Positions 9,467-18,281 of a stretch of DNA of 64,000 nucleotides are shown in pieces. The stretch covers positions 1-64,000 of the forward strand of contig JAKAXD010000004.1 of assembly GCA_021816725.1 (NCBI GenBank), written 5' to 3'. Under the pieces are notes generated by a model. That model was not told where the DNA came from. It saw only the letters and a program-made list of their open reading frames with translations, and did not search any database. A program made the position numbers and the translations under genes. This DNA comes from Thermoplasmata archaeon (GTDB lineage: Archaea > Thermoplasmatota > Thermoplasmata > Thermoplasmatales > GCA-001856825). The first letter of the stretch is position 1. Each line of letters begins with the position of its first letter.

Positions 9467-9488
9467 TGACTAACCATGAAGTCTTTTC

Positions 9489-9496
9489 AAATATAC
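9489..9496 (-). promoter_or_regulatory. TATA box of polB
   Basis: GTATATTT on the minus strand is centred about 26 nt before the polB ATG. Confidence 0.55.
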
Positions 9497-9574
9497 TTTT
9501 TTGGACCGGTTCCATGGAGCATCGACTCAATTCTGGACCATTTTAAATACTAGGGGAGAAGCGACTCAAAAAAG

Positions 9575-9583
9575 ATTAATATC
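9575..9583 (+). promoter_or_regulatory. TATA box of pyrG
   Basis: ATTAATATC is centred about 23 nt before the pyrG ATG, giving a leaderless or nearly leaderless transcript. Confidence 0.45.
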
Positions 9584-9601
9584 CCCAGAGAAATAAGAGA
9601 T

Positions 9602-11233
9602 ATGCGTTTTGTAGTCGTTACGGGGGGAGTCATTTCTGGGATTGGGAAGGGGACAATAACATCTTCATTGGCATACATCCTCAGGGAAAGAAATTACAAG
9701 GTAGACATCGTAAAGATAGACCCATATATCAACTATGATGCTGGTACCATGAACCCTTACCAGCACGGAGAAGTTTTTGTGCTTAGCGATGGGACGGAGA
9801 CGGACCTTGATCTAGGGAATTATGAAAGGTTCCTCAGCAGGGACCTGAAGAGCGGGAACAACCTGACAACCGGGAAGATCTACAAATGGGTCATAGAGAA
9901 GGAACGGAGAGGGGACTTCCTTGGAAGCACCGTGCAGATTATCCCGCACGTAACAGATGAAATAAAGAGGAGGATAAGGTCCATCGGGCTTGAGGACAAT
10001 TCTGACATAGTGCTGATAGAGGTTGGGGGCGTGGTGGGTGATATAGAATCCATGCCATTCCTTGAAGCGCTTCGACAGATGAGACTGGAGGAGGATGGAA
10101 AGATATTCTTCATCCACGTAACCTACGTGCCTACTCTCAGGAGTGTAGGTGAGCCAAAGACAAAGCCGACGCAGCACAGCGTCAAGGAGCTGAGGTCAAT
10201 CGGTATTCAGCCAGACGCGATCATAGCAAGAAGCGAAACGGAACTGGACAGGGACCTGAAGGAGAAGATCGCTCTGTTCACCCAGGTTGACGAGAAGGCT
10301 GTCATAAGCGTGCCGGATGTTGGAGACATTTTCACGATGCCATTGCTGCTGAACGATACAGTTCTCCCCAATTATATGCTGGAAAAGATGGGGCTCAAAC
10401 CAAACGAGTCCGATATGGAATTCTGGAGAGGAATAGTTGAAAATATAAAGAAACCTTCGCATTACGTCACGATCGGGGTAGTCGGAAAGTACGTACAGAT
10501 AAAGGATTCGTACATATCCAACGAGCACTCCTTCATGCACGTGACTGGAAAGACTGGAATAGGGGTGAAGCTTAAATGGATTAATTCAGAGAAGGAGGAG
10601 AATATCGAGGAGATGCTGAATGATGTTGATGGAGTTCTCATACCTTGGGGTTACGGGCCAAGGGGGACGGAAGGTAAGATCAGGGCGATCAGATACGCAA
10701 GGGAGAACAAAGTCCCCCTGCTTGGCATCTGCTTTGGATTTCAACTGACTGTGGTAGAGTTTGCGAGGAATGTCCTAGGACTTGAGGGTGCCAATTCGAG
10801 TGAACTGAACCCTGACACTAAATACCCTGTCATAGACCTTCTGCCTGAGCAGGTGGGCCTTACAGACAAGGGAGGAACGATGAGGCTGGGCGATACGAAA
10901 GTTGTAATAAAGAAGGGGACCAAGGCATATGAGCTCTACGGTGAGGAAGTGGTGTATGAAAGGCACAGGCATAGATACGAGGTCAACCCGAAGTACATAG
11001 AATCCATAGAGAAGAATGGAATGCGTTTCTCTGCAACTGACGAAAGCGGAACTAGGATGGAAATTCTTGAGCTGGAAGACCACCCATTTTTCATGGGTTC
11101 CCAGTTCCATGCAGAGTTCAAAAGCAGGCCAGAGAAACCATCAATATTGCATGAGGCACTGGTGCTGGCTGCGTCCAGATATAATAACATTCGCAGAAAG
11201 AAATTTATAGAACAGGAAAAATTTGCGAAATAG
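9602..11233 (+). CDS. pyrG: CTP synthase
   Basis: This 543-residue enzyme converts UTP, ATP and glutamine to CTP. The N-terminal amidoligase domain begins with FVVVTGGVISGIGKG and carries DPYINYDAGTMNPYQHGEV. The C-terminal class I glutaminase has GICFGFQL with nucleophile Cys near residue 377 and the catalytic His-x-Glu in GSQFHAEFKSRPEKP. Length and both domains are complete. The first ATG coincides with the conserved family N-terminus. It heads a run with gar1 and tfb on the same strand, although gar1 has its own TATA box inside the pyrG end. Confidence 0.98.
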   Translation: MRFVVVTGGVISGIGKGTITSSLAYILRERNYKVDIVKIDPYINYDAGTMNPYQHGEVFVLSDGTETDLDLGNYERFLSRDLKSGNNLTTGKIYKWVIEKERRGDFLGSTVQIIPHVTDEIKRRIRSIGLEDNSDIVLIEVGGVVGDIESMPFLEALRQMRLEEDGKIFFIHVTYVPTLRSVGEPKTKPTQHSVKELRSIGIQPDAIIARSETELDRDLKEKIALFTQVDEKAVISVPDVGDIFTMPLLLNDTVLPNYMLEKMGLKPNESDMEFWRGIVENIKKPSHYVTIGVVGKYVQIKDSYISNEHSFMHVTGKTGIGVKLKWINSEKEENIEEMLNDVDGVLIPWGYGPRGTEGKIRAIRYARENKVPLLGICFGFQLTVVEFARNVLGLEGANSSELNPDTKYPVIDLLPEQVGLTDKGGTMRLGDTKVVIKKGTKAYELYGEEVVYERHRHRYEVNPKYIESIEKNGMRFSATDESGTRMEILELEDHPFFMGSQFHAEFKSRPEKPSILHEALVLAASRYNNIRRKKFIEQEKFAK

Positions 11234-11240
11234 TTATATA
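11234..11240 (+). promoter_or_regulatory. TATA box of gar1
   Basis: TTATATA overlaps the pyrG stop codon and is centred 27 nt before the gar1 ATG, so gar1-tfb can be transcribed independently as a leaderless message. Confidence 0.45.
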
Positions 11241-11263
11241 CTGAAAGGTTATATTAGTGGCCT

Positions 11264-11479
11264 ATGTCTAATTCTCTCAAGAAAGTAGGTAATGTTCTAG
11301 GAGTGAGGGAAGGAAAGTTGATTGCAAAGCTGGACAGGGAGGTTCAGTTGTCGACCAGAATATTTGGGAAGGACGGAAAACCTCTGGGGAAGATATCAAG
11401 ACTGTTCGGCCCCGTAAAAGCTCCCTATATCGCCATTGATTCTAAGGGAGTTATGGCAAAGGAAGTATACGTGAGGTGA
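11264..11479 (+). CDS. gar1: H/ACA RNP protein Gar1
   Basis: This 71-residue single-domain protein matches archaeal Gar1, a component of the H/ACA ribonucleoprotein that guides RNA pseudouridylation together with Cbf5, Nop10 and L7Ae. It has the six-stranded reductase/isomerase/EF barrel pattern, with KVGNVLG near the start and the conserved core [20 protein letters not shown]. The eukaryotic glycine/arginine-rich tails are absent, as in archaea. It lies directly before tfb, a gene neighbourhood common in Euryarchaeota, with only 4 nt between them. Confidence 0.88.
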   Translation: MSNSLKKVGNVLGVREGKLIAKLDREVQLSTRIFGKDGKPLGKISRLFGPVKAPYIAIDSKGVMAKEVYVR

Positions 11480-11483
11480 AAGA

Positions 11484-12434
11484 ATGGTGGAAGGAGAAAG
11501 CAAGAAGAATAAGAGAGACTTATTCGAGGAAGTGACAAATTGCCCGGAGTGTGGTTCCACTCACCTAGTGAGGGACTACGAGAGGGGGGAACTCGTGTGC
11601 CAGGACTGCGGGCTTGTCATAGACGACAGCTTCATTGACCAAGGACCAGACTGGAGGGCGTTTGATTCTGAGCAGTCGGAAGCAAGAGCGAGAACCGGAG
11701 CTCCGATGACATACACTATCCATGACAAGGGACTAAGCACTGAGATATCGTGGAAAAACAAGGACTCTTACGGAAAGAGTATCCCAACGAAGAGCAGGGC
11801 TCAGCTCTACAGGCTCAGGAAGTGGCAGAGGAGGATAAAGGTTTCCAACGCAGCAGAAAGAAACCTGGCTCAGGCACTGCAGGAACTGGAAAGGATGGCT
11901 TCGAATCTAAGTCTGCCAAAGGATGTCAGGGAAACAGCCGCCGTCATTTACAGGAGAGCGGTGAAGGAGAACATGATAAGGGGTAGGTCGATCGAGGGAG
12001 TAGTGGCCGGATCAATATACGGCGCTTGCAGACAGATGGGTGTGCCTAGAACCCTGGAAGAAATAGCTTCAGTGACAAGGATAAAGAAGAAGGAGATTGG
12101 AAGAACATACAGGATGATGAGCAGGATCCTGCAGCTTGGAATTTTCCCGTCAAGGCCTGAAGACTACATAAACAGATTCTGCAACAGGCTCAGGCTATCA
12201 AATGAGGCAAAGAAGAAGGCAATGGAAATACTGAAACTAGCCGAGAACAGGGACCTCACATCAGGAAGAGGACCCACTGGAGTAGCTGCTGCTGCAATAT
12301 ATATCGCAAGCATTTCCCTGAATGAAAGAAGGACTCAAAGAGAGGTTGCTGAAGTTGCGGGTGTGACCGAAGTAACTATAAGAAACAGGTACAAAGAACT
12401 CACAGAAAAACTTGGGATAAACGTAGAAGTCTGA
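11484..12434 (+). CDS. tfb: transcription initiation factor TFB
   Basis: This 316-residue TFIIB homologue recruits RNA polymerase to the TBP-TATA complex. The N-terminal zinc ribbon uses C20, C23, C39 and C42 (CPECG...CQDCG). It is followed by the B-finger/linker and two cyclin repeats (about 125-205 and 220-300), the second ending with the recognition helix [14 protein letters not shown] that contacts the BRE. A GAGGTGA ribosome binding site overlapping the gar1 stop supports the ATG at 11484. It is a complete, canonical member. Confidence 0.97.
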   Translation: MVEGESKKNKRDLFEEVTNCPECGSTHLVRDYERGELVCQDCGLVIDDSFIDQGPDWRAFDSEQSEARARTGAPMTYTIHDKGLSTEISWKNKDSYGKSIPTKSRAQLYRLRKWQRRIKVSNAAERNLAQALQELERMASNLSLPKDVRETAAVIYRRAVKENMIRGRSIEGVVAGSIYGACRQMGVPRTLEEIASVTRIKKKEIGRTYRMMSRILQLGIFPSRPEDYINRFCNRLRLSNEAKKKAMEILKLAENRDLTSGRGPTGVAAAAIYIASISLNERRTQREVAEVAGVTEVTIRNRYKELTEKLGINVEV

Positions 12435-12441
12435 CCGATAA

Positions 12442-12452
12442 TTTTTATATTT
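12442..12452 (+). promoter_or_regulatory. TATA box of tRNA-Lys
   Basis: TTTTTATATTT is centred 25 nt before the mature 5' end of the tRNA, so the tRNA has its own promoter and little or no 5' leader. Confidence 0.6.
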
Positions 12453-12471
12453 TCTTCACCTATACCGCCTG

Positions 12472-12545
12472 GGGCCCGTAGCTCAGCTCGGTAGAGCATC
12501 TGGCTTTTAACCAGGTGGTCGTGGGTTCGAATCCCACTGGGCCCG
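12472..12545 (+). tRNA. tRNA-Lys (anticodon TTT)
   Basis: The 74-nt cloverleaf has acceptor GGGCCCG paired with TGGGCCC (one G-U), a D arm GCTC/GAGC, anticodon stem TCTGG/CCAGG around loop CTTTTAA, a 5-nt variable loop, and T arm GTGGG-TTCGAAT-CCCAC. The anticodon is UUU. The discriminator is G, there is no encoded CCA, and no intron is present. Confidence 0.97.
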
Positions 12546-12893
12546 TTCTCAACATGGTATAAATGCTCTACTATTCCGGAAATCAGTGGGAATGAGCGGC
12601 AGCCTTTCTTCCTTATGTAAATTTAAGCGCCCCACATACGGCTATTGTTTGAACTTCTAGAGAACTCCCCCTTTGTTTCACCTAAGTTGATACTTTCTTA
12701 TTCGGTGCGCTTACTTCTTTATGTCGTTTATGACTTTTGGCTACTTGACAGATACCAGGGAGTTTGTAGAACATTCCCCGTCCAGAATGAAAGATACTGG
12801 AATAGCGTATTACCTGACCTTTTTCTTGATTGTGTACTTCGGTGAGACAGAAGAATATAGAAAGAATGTAAATTTTACATCCTCAGGATATAA
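12546..12893 (+). other. 348-nt gap without a supported gene
   Basis: It contains a T-rich stretch after the tRNA that may end transcription, and an open frame at 12645-12845 that lacks a ribosome binding site and reads as low-complexity hydrophobic sequence. A TATA-like AT-rich segment precedes the gene at 12894. I see no RNA gene or repeat. Confidence 0.4.
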
Positions 12894-13205
12894 ATGAAAA
12901 TTGATAAAGCAGAAACCAGAAAACTTCCCAGAAAGTTTGAATTTCCGTGGGGAAGGGGTATGATTACAGAAGAGGCGTCAATAAGATGCACTTTAACAGC
13001 CAATGGATTGAAGGAGCGTTGGGAACCAACTATTCAGCTGCTTAAATTCGAGAATGGGGAAAGCGCATTGAGATTCTGCGTTTACAGCAAGGGAAGGCTG
13101 AGAAGGATGCCAATGATACTTGACGATGCACAAGCAAGAATGATGGCATCTGAAATTAAAGTCAATAGAAAGCTCAAGGCAATCTTAAGAAATCTATTGA
13201 TGTAA
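12894..13205 (+). CDS. hypothetical protein, 103 aa
   Basis: I do not recognise the family. The protein is basic with no membrane helix, signal peptide or cysteine motif. The first half looks beta-rich (FEFPWGRGMITEEASIRCTL) and the C-terminal 30 residues form an amphipathic, lysine/arginine-rich helix. The codon use resembles that of its neighbours. It is a lone gene with gaps on both sides. A role in nucleic acid binding would be a guess from charge only. Confidence 0.5.
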   Translation: MKIDKAETRKLPRKFEFPWGRGMITEEASIRCTLTANGLKERWEPTIQLLKFENGESALRFCVYSKGRLRRMPMILDDAQARMMASEIKVNRKLKAILRNLLM

Positions 13206-13637
13206 TTCGTTTGCCCCAACTGTCAGAACACGAAAGCAATATAGAAACTGACATGTGATGAAAACGATACTTTTAGTTTCTTCTATTGAGCACATTTATT
13301 TTTAGAGGTTTTTCAAATACTCTTTGATAAATATAACATAATAACAGTTAAGGCACCGTCAAATTTACATTATTTTTAGATTGAATCCATAATTGACTGT
13401 CTGCATGCTCTTTTCACTTTGCCATTAGTTGTTGATTTTCGCTGAAACAGAAAGTTATTACGTTATACAATTGGTCCGGATTTCCCTGAATTTGTAAGTT
13501 GCCTTAGAATTTCAAATTTCAAGTGAGGTATGAATTCATAAGATTCTTTTTAGAAATAATCAATCTTCAATAACAGTTTAAAAAAATATAATGGATACTT
13601 TGTGTAGATATCCTTTCTCCATTTGGAGATGAATAGC
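13206..13637 (+). other. 432-nt AT-rich gap
   Basis: This stretch is markedly more AT-rich than its surroundings and has stops in all frames. Directly after the stop of the 12894 gene, the same frame reads FVCPNCQNTKAI and then stops, which may be chance or a lost C-terminal extension. No tRNA, repeat or intact gene was seen. Confidence 0.35.
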
Positions 13638-14075
13638 CTACCAGTATCCTTTCCCCAAATTTTTCCCATATTCTAGGTAAACTTTTAGGGAAGAGAGCAT
13701 AACGCTCCATCCTTCGCAGTGGGAGTAGGAGTCTTGTAGTCCCTTATCATCCGGCTTATGCCCGGAGTGTTTGATTGAAACCATTGTCTCGTTATCTCCT
13801 AATTTATCAAACTTTATCAGAACATGAGTCTTAGATCCATCATCTTTGAACCAGTCCAGTTCTACTTCCTTGTTCTTCTCTAATCTGACCACTTTCATCG
13901 CTTGAACACAAGAAACATCTGGAAAAGTCCAAGTTATTTCAGCTCCCTCAACCATAGGACCGCTGACACCACCTGGTACAAAATAGCTACCAATCTTGTC
14001 TGGGTCAACAACGGCATCAAAAACTTTCTCAATGGGTTTTCTGATTCTGGTGCTCACCTGAAACTCCAATTTCAA
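13638..14075 (-). CDS. SRPBCC / AHSA1-type protein
   Basis: This 145-residue protein has the START-like helix-grip fold of the AHSA1 (Hsp90 activator-homologue) family: the N-terminal STRIRKPIEKVFDAVVDPDKIGSYF, the central WTFPDV strand, and a C-terminal helix with DSYSHCEGWSVMLSSLKVYLE. The family binds hydrophobic ligands, and the function of stand-alone members is mostly unknown. It is divergent from an ArsR-type regulator, a pairing common for SRPBCC genes. The TTG at 14075 is supported by a TATA-like CCAAAATATGG centred about 26 nt upstream. Confidence 0.82.
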   Translation of the reverse strand: MKLEFQVSTRIRKPIEKVFDAVVDPDKIGSYFVPGGVSGPMVEGAEITWTFPDVSCVQAMKVVRLEKNKEVELDWFKDDGSKTHVLIKFDKLGDNETMVSIKHSGHKPDDKGLQDSYSHCEGWSVMLSSLKVYLEYGKNLGKGYW

Positions 14076-14103
14076 TACGGTTCACCCTGATGCCATATTT
14101 TGG

Positions 14104-14154
14104 TTAAATATAAATGTTATGAAAATATAACATGTTGGGATAACCATAACATGT
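14104..14154 (+). promoter_or_regulatory. promoter and probable operator of the ArsR-type gene
   Basis: TTAAATATAAATG (14104-14116) is a good TATA box. Downstream, GTTAT-gaaaat-ATAAC forms an inverted repeat, and TAACATGT occurs twice (14128-14135 and 14147-14154), the second copy covering the ATG at 14151. Binding here would block initiation of the regulator itself, which suggests autoregulation. Confidence 0.45.
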
Positions 14155-14507
14155 CTGCTAAAAATGAAGACTCTAATGGAGATGGAAAAGTCTTTAAGGC
14201 ACTTGCTGACAACAAGAGGAGACAAATTCTGGACCTCCTAAAATCAAGACCAAAAACAACTGGTGAATTGTGCGACCAATTCAAGGAAGTAGATAGATGT
14301 ACCATCTTAATGCATCTAGAAATACTCAGGAAATCAGGACTTGTAATATCAAAGAAGGAAGGCAGATTTGTATGGAATTACCTAGATTCACTTCCCATAA
14401 AGAGAATCCACGACAGATGGATAGAAGAGTATGCAATCTACGCAGTAGGTGTACTCGAAGGGCTAAAGAGGAGTCTTGAAACCCAAGAGCCTGCAGAAGA
14501 TTTGTAA
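14151..14507 (+). CDS. ArsR-family winged-helix regulator
   Basis: The protein (118 residues from ATG 14151) has the ArsR core: KVFKALADNKRRQILDLLKSRPKTTGELCDQF, a recognition helix near CTILMHLEILRKSGLV, and the wing ISKKEGRFVWNY. No cysteine metal-site motif is obvious, so it is probably not a classical arsenic sensor. A longer reading to 14100 is possible but would begin upstream of the TATA box, so the ATG at 14151 is preferred. It is divergent from the SRPBCC gene and probably controls that gene and itself. Confidence 0.85.
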   Translation: MSAKNEDSNGDGKVFKALADNKRRQILDLLKSRPKTTGELCDQFKEVDRCTILMHLEILRKSGLVISKKEGRFVWNYLDSLPIKRIHDRWIEEYAIYAVGVLEGLKRSLETQEPAEDL

Positions 14508-14710
14508 GATCACAACATACTTTTGGCAGGATTTCCAACCGGAATATCAACTAAAATATGCATTTTGCCTAAATAACGGACAAAAGTAATTTCAATAAAT
14601 TATTATGCAGTAACTGCTTCAATCATTATGGCACCAGGCGTGTCAAAAATAGTCTTGTCCAATGTTTGGAGAATTAGACTCGTCGTAATCCGTGAAGAGC
14701 GTGAATATAT

Positions 14711-15628
14711 ATGAAACATATAGACGGGAGTAATGAAGGAAACATCCACTATTTTTGGGACAACAGTAACAGTCCTATTGCCAGAATAAATCAAAATGAG
14801 GTGTTTACTTTAAGCATACCTGACTCTTCCACATTCCAGATAAATAGGAAATCGACCAAGGAAGACCTGAAGAGTATAAACTGGGATAAGGTGGACGGTG
14901 CAGTTGGCCCAGTTTTCGTAGAAGGTGCTAAACCAGGGGATGCGCTGAAGATAGAGTTACTAGAAGTCGAATCCGGAGACTGGGGCTGGACGGCCATTTT
15001 TGAAAATTTTGGTGTCCTGGCGAATGAATTCAAGGACGATATCGTGATATGGGATATCAAGCAAGGGACTGCGAGGTCGGTCAAGAAAGGTTTTCTTGAA
15101 GGCGTAGAAATTCCTGTTAGTCCATTTCTCGGCATAGTTGGCACCGCCCCTAAAAACGGGAAACACACGATGATTCCGCCACAATATTTTGGTGGCAATA
15201 TGGACAACAAACTGCTGAAAGCAGGATCAATTCTCCATCTTCCTGTAAGCGTTGAGGGAGGATTGGTTTCATTTGCTGATCCACACGCAGCTCAAGGTGA
15301 CGGGGAGGTCTGCGGCACAGCGATAGAAACTACAGCGAACATCAAGGTAAAAATAGAAGTTGAAAGTAATAGGAAGTTGAAAATGCCGTACGTGGAAAGC
15401 TCAGACCTGCAGGAAGGAAGGATAATGACATCCATGGGAATCGGCCCTGATATGAGGGAGGCTGCAAAGAAAGCTGTTGCTGAAATGATTCGTCATCTTA
15501 GTGATGCAGGATACTCCAGGGAAGAAGCATATGTACTGTGCAGCGTTGCAGGGAATCTCAGGGTTTCAGAAATGGTGGATATGCCAAATTTCGTCGTCTC
15601 GATGACTATGCCCTTTCATCTGTTTTAA
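14711..15628 (+). CDS. acetamidase/formamidase family hydrolase
   Basis: This 305-residue protein matches the FmdA/AmdA family, which hydrolyses formamide or short amides to ammonia and the acid. It shows HYFWDNSNSPIARI near the N-terminus, the conserved GPVFVEGAKPGDALKIELLEVE, the PPQYFGGNMD loop, and SFADPHAAQGDGEVCGTAIE with metal-site histidine and acids. Length is normal. The start is uncertain because an AT-rich TATA-like stretch touches the ATG at 14711. The gene stands alone, so nitrogen scavenging is inferred from family only. Confidence 0.88.
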   Translation: MKHIDGSNEGNIHYFWDNSNSPIARINQNEVFTLSIPDSSTFQINRKSTKEDLKSINWDKVDGAVGPVFVEGAKPGDALKIELLEVESGDWGWTAIFENFGVLANEFKDDIVIWDIKQGTARSVKKGFLEGVEIPVSPFLGIVGTAPKNGKHTMIPPQYFGGNMDNKLLKAGSILHLPVSVEGGLVSFADPHAAQGDGEVCGTAIETTANIKVKIEVESNRKLKMPYVESSDLQEGRIMTSMGIGPDMREAAKKAVAEMIRHLSDAGYSREEAYVLCSVAGNLRVSEMVDMPNFVVSMTMPFHLF

Positions 15629-15656
15629 AGAAAAAGATTGTTGAAACTCTAATAGG

Positions 15657-15760
15657 CCCAAATCAGAAATTTGGGAAAGGGTATTCCAAGAATAAATCTT
15701 GGTATTGACAGCTAAATCTGTATGTAAATAGGACCTGTCCCTCCTTCCAAGGAATGGAGG
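15657..15760 (+). terminator. cluster of three hairpins between convergent genes
   Basis: Three inverted repeats follow each other: CCCAAAT/ATTTGGG (15657-15675), CCAAGA/TCTTGG (15686-15702) and CCTCCTTCC with GGAATGGAGG (15740-15760, one bulged base). They lie between the convergent formamidase-type and threonine dehydratase genes, which fits a bidirectional end-of-transcription or mRNA 3' stability region. Archaeal termination does not need hairpins, so the role is inferred. Confidence 0.35.
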
Positions 15761-15832
15761 AGTTTGGGATTTTCGTTTAGTTAAATCCTAATGGTCATGC
15801 ATACTTGAAATCATCGAATATAGGAAGCACCA

Positions 15833-16813
15833 TCAGGGTATTTCCATCTGAAGCAGTTTCTTGAGATAACCAATGTTTATATTACCACCACTCAGGATCA
15901 CCGCCACTTTGTTGCTCCTTGAATCTATTGAGCTTCCATTAAGTAGACTTGCCAAGGGGGCAGCGCCTGAAGGCTCAACTAGGAAATGGTCATTCTTCAG
16001 GAGAGAGATAAGAGACTTTTCTATCTCTTCTTCCTTAACGGTCACCATGCTTTCGACGTTCCTCTTGATTATTTCCATCGTAACTCTGCTTGCCATTTTT
16101 GTTATCAGGCCGTCTGCAATGCTCTCTCTTATTTCCCCATTTATTTCCTTCCCATAGTAAGCATTTACAGATGTTGGATTGTTTTCGCTCTGCACGCCGA
16201 CTACCCTGATTCCTGGATTCAATGATTTCAGGGCAGTAGATATCCCAGAGATCAACCCACCGCCTCCGACAGGTACCACAACAGTATCAATTTCCGGCTT
16301 GTCCTCAAAAATCTCGAGGCCGATCGTCCCCTGGCCGGCAATAACGTAAGGATCCTCGAAAGGATGTATAAACTCTGCATCTACTTCAGTGGAATACTTT
16401 ACCGCCTGCGCATTTGCGGCCTCATAACTGTCTCCACCAACCGTGACTTCTGCACCAAATGAAGTTATGGCCTTCACCTTGTCTGGATTTGCCCATTCTG
16501 GAACGAATATCCTCGCCTTCTTCCGGAAAATTTTCGATGCATAAGCAAGCGAGAGTCCGTGGTTACCTGAGGAGGCTGTAACTACCATTTCCGCATCACG
16601 AAGTGATTGAAGTTTATTCACAATCCCCCTCAGCTTGAATACCCTAGTTGGCTGGAAGATCTCGGCCTTCAGATAGACTTCCTTTCCAGTTTTGTCGCTG
16701 AAATATGGGGAAAATATCAATGGGCTCCTAGTCACATAACCCCCGATGTTTTCTGCCGCCTCTTCAATATCCTCAATGGTAACGAAATTTCCCCTTGAAT
16801 CCGCATTGTTCAC
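15833..16813 (-). CDS. threonine/serine dehydratase (PLP fold type II)
   Basis: This 326-residue enzyme deaminates threonine to 2-oxobutyrate, a first step to isoleucine. The PLP lysine lies in RVFKLRGIVNKL (about residue 60), the asparagine loop is SSGNHGLSLAYASK, and the phosphate-binding glycine loop is PVGGGGLISGIS. There is no C-terminal ACT/regulatory domain, so it is the short, catabolic-like or racemase-like form. A serine/threonine racemase or a 3-hydroxyaspartate dehydratase cannot be excluded. It is monocistronic, convergent with the formamidase-type gene. Confidence 0.87.
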   Translation of the reverse strand: MNNADSRGNFVTIEDIEEAAENIGGYVTRSPLIFSPYFSDKTGKEVYLKAEIFQPTRVFKLRGIVNKLQSLRDAEMVVTASSGNHGLSLAYASKIFRKKARIFVPEWANPDKVKAITSFGAEVTVGGDSYEAANAQAVKYSTEVDAEFIHPFEDPYVIAGQGTIGLEIFEDKPEIDTVVVPVGGGGLISGISTALKSLNPGIRVVGVQSENNPTSVNAYYGKEINGEIRESIADGLITKMASRVTMEIIKRNVESMVTVKEEEIEKSLISLLKNDHFLVEPSGAAPLASLLNGSSIDSRSNKVAVILSGGNINIGYLKKLLQMEIP

Positions 16814-16955
16814 TGCAACAGTACCAATGGTTGATTTATTAATTTATCCGTTGTCTTGTAAGAAAACTCATTGTATATACCCCAAAGATATAGATGTAGA
16901 CACAAGTTAGCAATGCACAGCATTAAATTTCTAAACGCTCTTCCGGAGGTATATA

Positions 16956-18167
16956 ATGAATGATAAACTAAACTCCCTAGTTTTCACTTCACTAAGCCAC
17001 TTCTCAGTGGACGGTAACTTCCTTCTATTTCCAGTCCTACTAACCTACTACACTGGAATCAGGGGTCTATCGTTCTTCGTCATAGGGCTAATGCCCGTTC
17101 TATACAACCTGATATCAGGTTTTCTCAGCGTCTACGTTGGTTCTTATGCTGACCGTGTAGACAGGGACGCTTCAATTCTTACATTTGGGCTCATCCTTAA
17201 CGGCCTTGCTGCCTTCTTCTTCTCCATTCCTTTCGTGTTCCATGGTGCTGCATACGAATTCATGATCCTGGGATCAGTATTACTTGGTGTTGGGCAGTCC
17301 ATTTATCATCCCATAGGTGCCACTATACTGTCCCATACATTTGGACCAAAGGGGTCTGCATCTTACATGGGCATAAATGGTTCATTTGGCAGCCTTGGAA
17401 GGAGTGCATTTCCGCCCATGCTGGTATTCATTGCAAGCTTTGTAGGGATTGTTTTAGGACTGGAAGTAATTGTCATATACTTCCTGGTAGCTGCAATCTT
17501 TGTGTTCATAGGGCTCAAGTTCTTCAGGAGGAAGAACTACGAGTATAGCATACCGGCCATAAGCAAGGAGAAAAGCGCAGTCAAAGGCAAGGAGGGTGCA
17601 TTACCCGTTTTCCTGCTAATGCTAGTCGTGCTTGTTTTCCTGAGATCGATGTTTATAACTGTCACAACTACTTACATTCCCACCTACCTGGATGGCATTT
17701 TCAATTCAAAGCATCTCATGGCCCTTATACTTGGAATAGCATTCCTTGCACCGGTACTGGGGCAGCCGCTATTTGGATACTTGACTTCAAGGTTCGGGGG
17801 AAGATTTACAGTATCCATTTCATCCATAGGGTCAGTGGCATTCTTCGTCGTCTTCCTTTATCTTTCTAAGGATTTCCTGACAGTACTTGTGAGCTATACT
17901 TTCTTCGCATTCTTTGCATATACAGGTTTCCCTGTCCTGATGGGATACGTTTCGCAGACCGTGCCAAGGGAACATTCGACTCGTGCAAATGCCCTGGTAT
18001 GGGGTGTGGGTAATACAATAGGAGGCAGCATAGGACTACTCCTATTCGATGGTGTACACATATTCACAAGTCTATACCTCTCTTTCACTATACTCCTTGT
18101 CTTTGCCGTGGTGTCCCTAGGGTTCCTCGTTTACTTACCAAGAAGACCTAAGGGTATTCCCTCATGA
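16956..18167 (+). CDS. MFS transporter, fosmidomycin-resistance-like
   Basis: This 403-residue transporter has about 12 membrane helices and the loop GSYADRVDRDAS between helices 2 and 3, typical of the major facilitator superfamily. The segment GVGQSIYHPIGATILSHTFGPKGSA resembles the conserved YHP region of Fsr-type efflux pumps. A GGAGGT ribosome binding site 5 nt before the ATG at 16956 fixes the start. The substrate is unknown; export of a small molecule is likely. Confidence 0.85.
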   Translation: MNDKLNSLVFTSLSHFSVDGNFLLFPVLLTYYTGIRGLSFFVIGLMPVLYNLISGFLSVYVGSYADRVDRDASILTFGLILNGLAAFFFSIPFVFHGAAYEFMILGSVLLGVGQSIYHPIGATILSHTFGPKGSASYMGINGSFGSLGRSAFPPMLVFIASFVGIVLGLEVIVIYFLVAAIFVFIGLKFFRRKNYEYSIPAISKEKSAVKGKEGALPVFLLMLVVLVFLRSMFITVTTTYIPTYLDGIFNSKHLMALILGIAFLAPVLGQPLFGYLTSRFGGRFTVSISSIGSVAFFVVFLYLSKDFLTVLVSYTFFAFFAYTGFPVLMGYVSQTVPREHSTRANALVWGVGNTIGGSIGLLLFDGVHIFTSLYLSFTILLVFAVVSLGFLVYLPRRPKGIPS

Positions 18168-18281
18168 CCAATCAACAACAACATCTTCCTTTTCTCAAAG
18201 TATGATTTGTGAACGTTCGCTGGTATTTCATTGGCCTTTCAGTAAACAGAAAAGTGAAATACTCAAGTCTAATGGAAATCA

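Noticed and set aside
12645-12845. 66-codon open frame downstream of tRNA-Lys
   Set aside because: It starts at TTG without a ribosome binding site or TATA box, has an odd composition rich in L, Y and F, and lies in an AT-rich gap; I treat it as chance.
13203-13245. CPNC motif after the stop of the 103-residue gene, suggesting a lost zinc ribbon
   Set aside because: Only 12 codons remain before another stop, and no second cysteine pair follows; too short to call.
13254-13300. Box C-like GTGATGA, possible C/D small RNA
   Set aside because: No box D at a suitable distance and no pairing guide was found.
14603-14794. 63-codon minus-strand frame before the formamidase-type gene
   Set aside because: It overlaps the real gene start on the opposite strand and has no ribosome binding site.
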